A stretch of DNA of 11,321 bases. Origin: an uncultured Oscillospiraceae bacterium. Lineage in GTDB: Bacteria; Bacillota; Clostridia; Oscillospirales; Ruminococcaceae. The position numbers and the translations under genes were made by a program. This document shows, piece after piece, positions 1-6,144 of the stretch (its first letter is position 1; each line of letters opens with the position of its first letter). The stretch lies in NCBI GenBank assembly GCA_900542145.1, contig UQMF01000039.1, positions 1-11,321 on the forward strand, in the 5' to 3' direction. The notes under the pieces were generated by a model. It searched no databases. It was not told the DNA's origin and saw only the letters and a list, made by a program, of their open reading frames with translations.

Positions 1-123
1 TGTGTGACAACACAGAAAATCTTTTTGAGGCTCCCGACCGGGCGAAAGGTCGATAAATCAGATGGGTCTGCGTGCCCCTTTCCGCTTTAGGAAACAAATC
101 AAATACTATCCCCGACCGGCGAG
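1..123 (-). repeat. Dispersed intergenic repeat, copy 1 (inverted relative to copy 2)
   Basis: Read on the minus strand, this stretch matches 5918-6040. Bases 87-123 are identical over 37 bases to 5918-5954, and the rest aligns at roughly three quarters identity with small indels. It carries two versions of a core like CTCGCCGGTCGGGGA (at 109-123 and, degenerate, at 31-45). It also carries a small hairpin next to the conserved block, with arms TTTCC and GGAAA. There is no coding potential. The element may start before base 1. The function is unknown; a dispersed intergenic repeat or a structured RNA are both possible. Confidence 0.75.
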
Positions 124-221
124 GTCAAAAAGAAGAATAATCCCCCCTGCCCCCCTTTGTACAAAATTTACAGTCCCGTTTGTGCAGAATGTGTAAAAAA
201 GCTGAAATTTCCGAAAGGGAC

Positions 222-250
222 TTGTATATTTGCAATAAATATGTTACAAT
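222..250 (+). promoter_or_regulatory. Extended -10 sigma-A promoter of hpf
   Basis: TTGTAT at 222-227 and TACAAT at 245-250 are 17 bases apart. The -10 box is preceded by TG one base upstream (242-243), giving an extended -10 element. Transcription would start near 257, about 98 nt before the hpf start codon. Confidence 0.65.
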
Positions 251-256
251 GTATAC

Positions 257-354
257 AGGCGAAAGCAAAGGGCGAAAACCCGGAGCCGCCTTATAAATCC
301 CGGTCAGACGGAGTGCAGAAGTACCGCCGGAGGACCCCGAAAGGAATGATTTGT
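257..354 (+). promoter_or_regulatory. Structured 5' leader of hpf, candidate cis-regulatory RNA
   Basis: The leader between the predicted transcription start and hpf is purine-rich and foldable. AGGCG (257-261) can pair with CGCCT (287-291), enclosing an inner GGG/CCC stem (270-272 with 279-281) capped by CGAAAA and flanked by A-rich internal loops. A second possible stem pairs CGGT (301-304) with ACCG (323-326) around a 18-nt loop. Structured leaders before hpf/raiA genes are known in Clostridia (the raiA RNA motif), but I cannot confirm membership and this leader is shorter than I would expect for it. The pairing is seen; the regulatory role is inferred. Confidence 0.35.
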
Positions 355-873
355 ATGAAAGTAACCATCACCGCAAAGAAGCTCACGATCAACCAGTCCT
401 TCACTGACTACGCGACCCAGAAGCTGAGCGCCAAGCTCGACCGGTTCTTCCCGGAGGAGGCAGAAGCGAAGATCACACTGGAGGAGCGCAGAGAGCTGAT
501 AATTCTGGAGCTTACGGTAAAATATAACGGGATCATCTACCGTGCGGAACAGTCCGCGAAGGATAAGAACGACGCGCTCGACGTCACCGTTGACCGCGTG
601 ATCCGCCAGATCAGGAAGCAGAAGACCAAGGTCGAGAAGAGCCTGCGCTCCGGCGCGTTCGAGGGACTCTCACCCGAGCCTGAGGAGAAGGAGTACGAGG
701 TTATCCGCGAGAAGAAGTTCCACCTGCGTCCGATGTCCGTTGACGAGGCTATACTCCAGATGAACCTGCTGGATCACACATTCTTCATGTTCAAGAATGC
801 GGAAACCGGCGCCGTAAACGTGGTTTACAAGCGCGACGAGGGCAACTACGCGGTTCTTGTTCCCGAGGGATAA
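355..873 (+). CDS. hpf: Long-form ribosome hibernation promoting factor
   Basis: This 172-residue protein matches the long HPF/RaiA family, which binds the 30S subunit and dimerises 70S ribosomes into inactive 100S particles in slow-growing cells. Residues 1 to about 100 form the S30AE domain, starting MKVTITAKKL and holding the basic stretch RVIRQIRKQKTKVEKS. After an acidic linker (about 105-115), residues 116-172 form the C-terminal dimerisation domain, with the family signature around FHLRPMSVDEAI, LLDHTFFMF and VYKRDEGNYAVL. The ATG at 355 was chosen because AAGGAA at 341-346 sits 8 nt upstream and the protein then begins like other family members. An in-frame ATG at 346 would add only three residues, and the open frame further upstream is not conserved-looking. 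The gene stands alone behind its own promoter and leader and is followed by hairpins from base 894. Confidence 0.95.
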   Translation: MKVTITAKKLTINQSFTDYATQKLSAKLDRFFPEEAEAKITLEERRELIILELTVKYNGIIYRAEQSAKDKNDALDVTVDRVIRQIRKQKTKVEKSLRSGAFEGLSPEPEEKEYEVIREKKFHLRPMSVDEAILQMNLLDHTFFMFKNAETGAVNVVYKRDEGNYAVLVPEG

Positions 874-893
874 GCGCAACATAATAAACACAA

Positions 894-917
894 GGGGGAG
901 GGCATTTGCCCTCCCCT
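894..917. repeat. 24-bp palindromic repeat, left copy
   Basis: The 24 bases here recur exactly at 1109-1132. Because the sequence is a near-perfect palindrome, the two copies act both as direct and as inverted repeats. They bracket a 191-bp hairpin-rich segment with no gene. Confidence 0.85.
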
Positions 918-950
918 GAGCCCGTCGAAAAATCCCCTAAAGGGGCTTTT
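894..950 (+). terminator. Hairpin pair after hpf, likely intrinsic terminator
   Basis: The first hairpin has perfect 9-nt arms GGGGAGGGC (895-903) and GCCCTCCCC (908-916) around ATTT, without a clean T-run. The second has CCCCT (934-938) and AGGGG (941-945), preceded by AAAAA and followed by CTTTT, so it can terminate on either strand. The second hairpin is introduced by GTCGAA (924-929), a lead-in also found before two other hairpins in this window. Confidence 0.6.
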
Positions 951-960
951 CCGCCGAAAC

Positions 961-1018
961 ATCTCAGCTGCGCGCACGGTTTAGCGGCTTTGCCGCTAAA
1001 CCGCACACTTGCTGAGAT
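961..1018. repeat. Nested inverted repeat (two-tier stem-loop)
   Basis: The inner stem is a perfect 12-bp palindrome with arms CGGTTTAGCGGC (977-988) and GCCGCTAAACCG (992-1003) around TTT. An outer stem pairs ATCTCAGC (961-968) with GCTGAGAT (1011-1018). There is no T-run on the plus strand immediately after the inner stem. It lies between convergent genes and may be a REP/MITE-like element rather than a terminator. Confidence 0.75.
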
Positions 1019-1060
1019 ATAAGTGTTTTTTACCCCGGGGGACCCGTGGCAAAAAACGTA

Positions 1061-1103
1061 TTTTAAAAGCCTGCTTCGCAGGCAAATTTCACTTCTTCGA
1101 CAA
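1061..1103 (-). terminator. Intrinsic terminator for the minus-strand glycan unit
   Basis: On the minus strand, TTGTCGAA is followed by an A-rich spacer and a hairpin with arms GCCTGC and GCAGGC (plus 1069-1074 and 1078-1083) around a GAA loop, then TTTTAAAA. It lies about 50 bases past the stop codon of the PHP phosphatase gene and would end that transcript. Its layout matches the hairpin at 11289-11303, with compensatory stem changes. Confidence 0.65.
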
Positions 1104-1108
1104 ACTGT

Positions 1109-1132
1109 GGGGGAGGGCATTTGCCCTCCCCT
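1109..1132. repeat. 24-bp palindromic repeat, right copy
   Basis: Exact copy of 894-917. The hairpin arms are GGGGAGGGC (1110-1118) and GCCCTCCCC (1123-1131). It begins only five bases beyond the stop codon of the minus-strand PHP gene, so it may also help terminate that transcript. Confidence 0.85.
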
Positions 1133-1136
1133 TACT

Positions 1137-1928
1137 TTATATCCTTACCATCTCCGGCTTTCTGCCCCGGAACACCGTGTAGTATTCGAACCCTGCCGCC
1201 CGGAGGATTTCCCCTGCCCGGTCGAAATCCCAGGCGTAGTGCTCCGCGCGGTGCCCGTCGGAGCCTACCGTGATGATCTCTCCGCCAAGCTCGCGGTAGC
1301 GCCGCAGCAGGTCCGGGTGCGGATGCGCCCAGCCCAGCCCGTATTTCAGCCCGGCAGTGTTCAGCTCTATCCCCCTGCCTGTCGCGATGAGCCGCTTCAG
1401 TATCTCGTCCAGAAGCTCCGCGTAGTCCGCCGGGCGGTAGCTTTTCGCGCCGCTGTACCGCACGACGTAGTCCAGGTGCCCGTACACGTCGAAGTCCCGG
1501 AACGCCGCGATATTCGCCAGAATGCTCTCGAAATAGCGCAGTATCCCGTTGTGGTCGCCGTGCTCCGCGAAATACTCCGGGTAGTAGGGGTCCACCCCGT
1601 CCACCAGGTGCGACGACCCGATGACGAAGTCGAAATCCCACCCGGAAACGTACTCCTCCAGCCGGGGCGCGAGGTAGTCCATCAGCCCCAGCTCCACGCC
1701 GAACAGCACCTCGATCCGCCCCCGGAACCGCTCACGCAGCTCCATCAGACGGGCGCGGTAGGCGGCGGTGTCCAGGTCGAACTCACCGCCGGGGTAGTCC
1801 ATGTCCATGTGCTCGGTGAAGCACACGGTGCTTATTCCCTTGGCGATGAGCGCCTCCAGGGCGCCCTCCATCGGCTGGTCGCTGTCGGAGGAGAAGTCAG
1901 TGTGCGTGTGGAAGTCAGCCGTTATCAT
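1137..1928 (-). CDS. PHP-domain phosphatase, histidinol-phosphatase (HisJ/HisK-like)
   Basis: This 263-residue protein carries the metal-binding motifs of PHP phosphoesterases in order: HTH at 7-9, EH at 39-40, GVEL with Glu79, SSH with His107, GHLD with His151, and SDGH with Asp224 and His226. Length and motif spacing fit the HisJ/HisK group, which removes phosphate from histidinol phosphate using a metal centre. No other histidine biosynthesis gene is present, so the substrate here is uncertain. PHP phosphatases also occur in capsule operons as protein-tyrosine phosphatases (CpsB/YwqE), but this sequence looks closer to the histidinol group. The ATG at 1926-1928 was chosen because GGAGG (1935-1939) precedes it by 6 nt and the protein then starts MITADFHTH. 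Its first 14 bases overlap the end of the upstream polymerase gene, which implies translational coupling and one transcript. Confidence 0.88.
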   Translation of the reverse strand: MITADFHTHTDFSSDSDQPMEGALEALIAKGISTVCFTEHMDMDYPGGEFDLDTAAYRARLMELRERFRGRIEVLFGVELGLMDYLAPRLEEYVSGWDFDFVIGSSHLVDGVDPYYPEYFAEHGDHNGILRYFESILANIAAFRDFDVYGHLDYVVRYSGAKSYRPADYAELLDEILKRLIATGRGIELNTAGLKYGLGWAHPHPDLLRRYRELGGEIITVGSDGHRAEHYAWDFDRAGEILRAAGFEYYTVFRGRKPEMVRI

Positions 1929-4900
1929 TGCCGTCCTCCGTCCCGTCCGCGGAATCCTCCCCGGGTGCGGAGTCACGATTCATCGCCCGGATATTCTCCA
2001 GCAGTCCGTTCACGTCCTCACGGCTGACGGACTTCGCGCGGTTCTTCTGACCCTCGCGTATCGCCGCCGCCAGTATCTCTCCGGCAGCCGCAGCGGTGCG
2101 CTCCCTCTCGGCGTCCTCCGGGTCAGGAGCAGGCTCCTCAGCCACCGGGGCGTATTCATCGTCCAGGACGACATTCCTGTCCATGCGGCGGTTGATGGTG
2201 TTCAGCGCCGCGCCGGTGCCCAGAAGCACCCAGAACATCGGCGCCACGGATACCACGGAGTCGTTGAACATTCCGGCGGCAAGGTATCCCACGATTCCCA
2301 GCATGACAGCCGCGCCCATCGTCTGTTCGCGGCGGTATTCCCTTCGCAGGGCGTACAGCCGGAAGCAGTCCACCAGATAGAACACGACTATCACAAGGAA
2401 CGCGACAAGCGCGATAAGTCCGTTGGAAAGGAACATCTGGATATACATGTTGTGCGACTTGTCCACGGTGATGTAGAAGCCCTGACCGAACTGCTTGTAG
2501 GAGTAGTACTTCGCCAGCATGTCGTTCTGGGGGAACACATAGGTGAACGTATCCGCGCCGTAGCCTGTGATGACGCAGTTCTTCAGCAGCGGCAGCGTCC
2601 TCGACCAGATGTAGCCACGGGAGGAACCAAGCTCCTCCTTGCCCTCAAAGCCGATGTGGTCGGCGTTCACGGGTATCATCGGGTCTGCGGTGCGGAAGTG
2701 TATCATCTGTATCTTCTTCTGGTTCAGCATCTGGAAGAACAGGGAGTTGTGCTCGTCGCCGCTGAAATACATCGCGATGATGTCGCGGACACCGCTGGTG
2801 TCGTCGGAGCCCTCGGTGCGCAGGAATACATCGTCCAGAGTCCCGGGGAAGGAATACGTCAGCACCCCGGTCAAGGGAGTTTCGCCGTCCTCCTGGGTGA
2901 ATACCAGCATTCCGTTGTCGTCGCACTCGATGTAGACATACGCGCCGTTGTCCAGGTACGCAGTCAGCACGCCTATCTCGGAGGCTTCGATACAATACAG
3001 CCCGTCCTCGGAATAGACCTTGCCGAATCCGTCCTCGCCGACCAGGGCGTTGCTGTCGGTGAGGGTGTATTTACGGGTCATTGTGCCGGCGGTGACGGTG
3101 AATACGCCGCTGCCGTAGTCTGCGGAAATGCTCAGCTTCCCGTAATCATCGTTGAAGGAGTAGTCGTAGGTCGGCACGACAGCGCCGCCTGCGGAATTCG
3201 TGAAGGTGTAGTCCAGGCGGTCGCTGTCGAATCCCACGGTCAGCGTATCCGTCTGCCCGGTGAGCACCAGCTTTCCGCCGGAGGGCGTGGATATCTCGCG
3301 CAGGGGCAGCTTGGAGTAAAGGTCGCTGTCCTCGTCGGAGGAGGGCAGGAAAAGTCCCACCGCGTCGTTCACGAGGGAGGGCAGACGGTTGAACAGCTGG
3401 TTCTTCAGCGCGAAGTTCGCGCCAACGACCACCACCGCCGCGGAAGCCACGAGGATAAGGCAAGGCTTCCAGTGCTTCGCTATCTGGCGTGCGAACACGA
3501 TGATTCCGACAACGAAAGCCGCAGCGACCGCGACAACGCCGCTTCGTGCCGCGGAGCCAACCAGCAGGAACACCGCCATGGCGTCGAAAACGATGCAGAG
3601 CACGCGCTGGAGCTTGTTCTCGGCGTACATGGACATAACTGTCAGCAGCGGCACCGCAAGTCCGGTGAAGCTGCCCATGTAGTTGCTGTGGTAGAGCGCG
3701 CCGTTGGCGAGCTTTCCGGCGGTGTAGAATCCGTCGGTGGAGAGGTTGCCGCGCAGTGTGCTGTCGGCGATGAGGTTCATGAACCACTCCTGCTGGAGGA
3801 GGTTATGCCCGGTGACCTGGGTCACGCCGATGACGAAGTTCACTCCAACGCAGAAGAACAGCCCATACATCAGGTATCTGAAATTCCCCGAGGTACGGAA
3901 TGCATACATTGAGAACAGGAACATGACGAAATAGCACGCAGTCGTCCAGAATCCCTCGGCGCGGTCGTATTCGCCGCTGAATGCTATCTGGGAATACTCC
4001 GATGTGATGGCGGAGGCGAGGGTCATGATGATGTACACCACGGAGGCGCCCACATACACGAGGGAGCGCTTCTCAATGCGCCGGAACAGGGACAGGCAGC
4101 AGATGAGCGCCATGAATATCATGATGATGGCGAGCACCAGCACCGCCAGCGCCTTTCCCTGGGAGTAGGTGTCGATGAGGTTGTACACGGTGCTTCCGTC
4201 GGAGGTAGCCTCGGTGCCGCCGTTGTACATGTAGGTTTCTCTGAACGTCGTGGTGATATTCGTTATCCTGAGTATCACCGGCACGAACGCCAGAGCGATG
4301 ATGGAGGGCAGGAACATTGCCAGCGCCATCAGGTCTGTTTTAGCTTTGTTGTTCATGTTTTGTTTCTCCGGTCTGTATGGTTTGGATTTCCTTTTTCTGT
4401 GGGAAAGCTTTTCCTTGTTCATGAATCCGCTGAACGCGGTGCGAAGCAGAATCGAGATGTCCATGAAGAAGTTCCAGTTCTCTATGTACTGCACGTCGAA
4501 CTCTATCCGCTTCTCTATCGAGGTATCGCCGCGGTAGCCGTTTATCTGTGCCAGTCCGGTCATGCCGGGCTTTACCTGGTGCTTTATCATGTACATTGGG
4601 ATTTTATCCTTGAAGTCGTTCACATAGAACGGAATCTCGGGGCGCGGTCCGACAAGGCTCATGTCGCCCTTGAGGACGTTGACCAGCTGCGGCAGCTCGT
4701 CGATGGAGAATTTCCGGATAAATGCGCCGAACTTAGTGCGCCGGGGGTCGTTCTCCGTGGACCAGGCGGTGTCCTTTTCCGCGCTGTCGCGCATGGAGCG
4801 CAGCTTGTACATGGTGAATATCTTCTTGTTTAGTCCGACGCGCTGCTGTTTGAATATGACCTTTCCGCCCATGGTGAGCTTTATTATCAGCATGCTGACG

Positions 4901-5775
4901 AGCATTACGGGAGAGGTCAGCACCAGCAGCACCAGGGAGCCGAAGATATCCAGCGCGCGTTTCAGCGCGGCGTTTCCGATGTTGTCCAGGGGGATCCGGC
5001 GAATGTTCATCATCGGGATATTCCCCACGACGTCTATTGCCGGCGAGGAGGACATGTACTTATATATGCTGGGAATGACGGAGATCTTCGTTCCGGTGAG
5101 TTCGCATGCCTCCACGGCGGCGGCGAGCTGGCGGCTCTCATCGCTGCCCAGCGCGCACACTACCTCGTCGTAGCTGCGCTCCTCCAGCACTTTCAGCAGG
5201 GAGTCCATGCCGCCGAGGAGTTCCGCCCCGGGCAGGGGGGAATCCGCCACGCAGCCGGCGCACTCGAATCCGAGCCAGCGCTGCTCCCGTATCGTGCGGA
5301 GGTATTCCTGCGCGGCATCTCCGCTGCCGACGATGAGGACGTATTTGCGGTTATAGCCGCTCTCGCGGACTTTCCGGAGGGTCTTTCGCAATACGAAGCG
5401 CTTGATGGTGACTATCAGCAGGTCCATCACCAGGAACACCGCCAGCGCCCACCGGGAGAAGTTGATTATCCTGACGACGTAAAGCAGGGCAACGAGCGCC
5501 AATCCGTCCAGGAGGAACGCTCCGAACAGCCGCCCCAGCTCCGTTGCAAAGTTCTTGCTCCGGAACGAGCCGTAGAGTCCCATGCAGGCGTAGGTGATAA
5601 GCTGCACCGGGATAAATATGAGCGCCAGCCGCAGGTAGTCCGTGAACGGGTAGTTCCTGTCGAAGTCCAGCAGGATGAATACAATCAGGTAGGCGGCTGC
5701 CACCGCCGCCAGCGCCGCCACGGCGTCCGTCACCACATTCACGCGGTTCAGCAGTCTTTGGTTTTCTTTTATCAT
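1915..5775 (-). CDS. Fusion of polyprenyl glycosylphosphotransferase and O-antigen polymerase/ligase-like protein
   Basis: One open frame encodes 1286 residues. Residues 1-455 are a complete initiating sugar-phosphate transferase: four membrane segments (about 15-35, 48-66, 84-101, 108-124), a Rossmann-like region with LIVGSGDAA near 147-155, and a C-terminal catalytic domain from KRALDIFGS (272-280) through SIDELPQL (357-364) and GPRPE (376-380). This domain moves a sugar phosphate onto undecaprenyl phosphate. Residues 474-1286 resemble O-antigen ligase/Wzy proteins: many membrane segments (from about 482 to 788), an extracellular loop of about 320 residues, the SRGYIW motif with Arg1053, His1108 in SHNMYIQM, further membrane segments, and an acidic cytoplasmic tail (about 1195-1286). 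AAGGA precedes the start codon by about 7 nt. The linker (456-473) is basic. An internal ATG at 4354-4356 has its own GGAG site, so the second half may also be made separately. This could be a true fusion or two genes joined by loss of one stop codon. Confidence 0.9.
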   Translation of the reverse strand: MIKENQRLLNRVNVVTDAVAALAAVAAAYLIVFILLDFDRNYPFTDYLRLALIFIPVQLITYACMGLYGSFRSKNFATELGRLFGAFLLDGLALVALLYVVRIINFSRWALAVFLVMDLLIVTIKRFVLRKTLRKVRESGYNRKYVLIVGSGDAAQEYLRTIREQRWLGFECAGCVADSPLPGAELLGGMDSLLKVLEERSYDEVVCALGSDESRQLAAAVEACELTGTKISVIPSIYKYMSSSPAIDVVGNIPMMNIRRIPLDNIGNAALKRALDIFGSLVLLVLTSPVMLVSMLIIKLTMGGKVIFKQQRVGLNKKIFTMYKLRSMRDSAEKDTAWSTENDPRRTKFGAFIRKFSIDELPQLVNVLKGDMSLVGPRPEIPFYVNDFKDKIPMYMIKHQVKPGMTGLAQINGYRGDTSIEKRIEFDVQYIENWNFFMDISILLRTAFSGFMNKEKLSHRKRKSKPYRPEKQNMNNKAKTDLMALAMFLPSIIALAFVPVILRITNITTTFRETYMYNGGTEATSDGSTVYNLIDTYSQGKALAVLVLAIIMIFMALICCLSLFRRIEKRSLVYVGASVVYIIMTLASAITSEYSQIAFSGEYDRAEGFWTTACYFVMFLFSMYAFRTSGNFRYLMYGLFFCVGVNFVIGVTQVTGHNLLQQEWFMNLIADSTLRGNLSTDGFYTAGKLANGALYHSNYMGSFTGLAVPLLTVMSMYAENKLQRVLCIVFDAMAVFLLVGSAARSGVVAVAAAFVVGIIVFARQIAKHWKPCLILVASAAVVVVGANFALKNQLFNRLPSLVNDAVGLFLPSSDEDSDLYSKLPLREISTPSGGKLVLTGQTDTLTVGFDSDRLDYTFTNSAGGAVVPTYDYSFNDDYGKLSISADYGSGVFTVTAGTMTRKYTLTDSNALVGEDGFGKVYSEDGLYCIEASEIGVLTAYLDNGAYVYIECDDNGMLVFTQEDGETPLTGVLTYSFPGTLDDVFLRTEGSDDTSGVRDIIAMYFSGDEHNSLFFQMLNQKKIQMIHFRTADPMIPVNADHIGFEGKEELGSSRGYIWSRTLPLLKNCVITGYGADTFTYVFPQNDMLAKYYSYKQFGQGFYITVDKSHNMYIQMFLSNGLIALVAFLVIVVFYLVDCFRLYALRREYRREQTMGAAVMLGIVGYLAAGMFNDSVVSVAPMFWVLLGTGAALNTINRRMDRNVVLDDEYAPVAEEPAPDPEDAERERTAAAAGEILAAAIREGQKNRAKSVSREDVNGLLENIRAMNRDSAPGEDSADGTEDGNDNG
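4354..4369 (-). promoter_or_regulatory. Internal ribosome binding site and start codon at the fusion junction
   Basis: On the minus strand, GGAG (plus 4366-4369) stands 9 nt before an ATG (4354-4356) that begins the polymerase half at Met474. This is the spacing of a normal start. The codon for Gln472 (CAA, plus 4360-4362) would become the stop TAA by a single change at 4362, which would recreate two ordinary adjacent genes. Whether the site is still used is unknown. Confidence 0.55.
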
Positions 5776-5823
5776 TACGATTCCTTATTGTCTGTATTAA
5801 GTCGAATTATGCAATACATATTT

Positions 5824-5852
5824 ATTATAGCACACTTATGGGAGTTGCGCAA
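5824..5852 (-). promoter_or_regulatory. Sigma-A promoter of the glycan gene pair
   Basis: On the minus strand, TTGCGC (plus 5847-5852) and TATAAT (plus 5824-5829) are 17 bases apart, about 50 bases before the start codon at 5775. The -35 box lies inside a perfect 10-bp palindrome, GTTGCGCAAC (5844-5853), which could be an operator. Confidence 0.7.
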
Positions 5853-5880
5853 CCTTTTTTAGCATGAAAATTCTGCTTTT

Positions 5881-6040
5881 GTGACCTCGCGCCGGTCGGG
5901 GACAATAGATTTATGATCTCGCCGGTCGGGGATAGTATTTGATTTGTTTCCTAAGAGGAAAGGCGCACGCAGATCTATGTAATTTAATTTCTTTTCGCCT
6001 GGTCGGCAGCCTCTAATAGATTTATCGTGTTTTCACACGG
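5881..6040 (+). repeat. Dispersed intergenic repeat, copy 2, with an extra 32-bp unit
   Basis: Bases 5918-6040 match the reverse complement of 1-123. Identity is perfect over 37 bases (5918-5954) and weaker beyond, including the degenerate core TCGCCTGGTCGGCAG at 5995-6009. Directly upstream is one additional unit: CTCGCGCCGGTCGGGGA at 5886-5902 repeats the core at 5918-5932 with a 32-base period. The flank before it (a T-run then GTGACC) matches the flank of copy 1, so a unit seems to have been gained here or lost there. The hairpin TTTCCT-AAG-AGGAAA at 5946-5960 is kept in copy 1 with a 5-bp stem. Confidence 0.75.
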
Positions 6041-6043
6041 GGA

Positions 6044-6144
6044 CTTAAGACAAACCCTTCGGGGAAGAAAAAGGGGGGACTAAAGAAAAGCCGACAAAAA
6101 CTTCGCCGTCCCCCCTTTTTCCTCCCCTACGGGTTTTTCTTAAG
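6044..6144. terminator. Long imperfect hairpin, possible bidirectional terminator or foldback element
   Basis: The left arm (6044-6080) and right arm (6108-6144) are each 37 nt and complementary at 33 of 37 positions, around a 27-nt loop. The arms begin with CTTAAGA and end with AAAAAGGGGGGAC facing GTCCCCCCTTTTT. The closing G/C stem is therefore followed by a T-run on either strand, as in a bidirectional intrinsic terminator. The arms are much longer than a terminator needs, so a foldback repeat or a structured RNA is also possible. Confidence 0.6.

Noticed and set aside
157..354. N-terminal extension of hpf by 66 codons
   Set aside because: It would need to be read through the promoter at 222-250, before transcription starts, and hpf family members begin at the residue encoded at 355.
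1023..2027. Plus-strand open frame of 334 codons opposite the PHP gene
   Set aside because: It begins inside the hairpin cluster and reads antisense through metal-motif codons; composition is Arg/Val/Pro-rich, typical of a shadow.
1801..3912. Plus-strand open frame of 703 codons opposite the polymerase gene
   Set aside because: It is the GC-rich codon shadow of the real minus-strand gene: no ribosome site, a His/Val/Gln-rich composition with no domain-like pattern, and the minus strand has clear membrane and catalytic motifs.
5881..6010. Possible CRISPR array in the repeated cores
   Set aside because: Only two or three degenerate cores, with unequal spacing (32 and about 77 bases) and spacers that are themselves repeated in the other copy; no cas genes.
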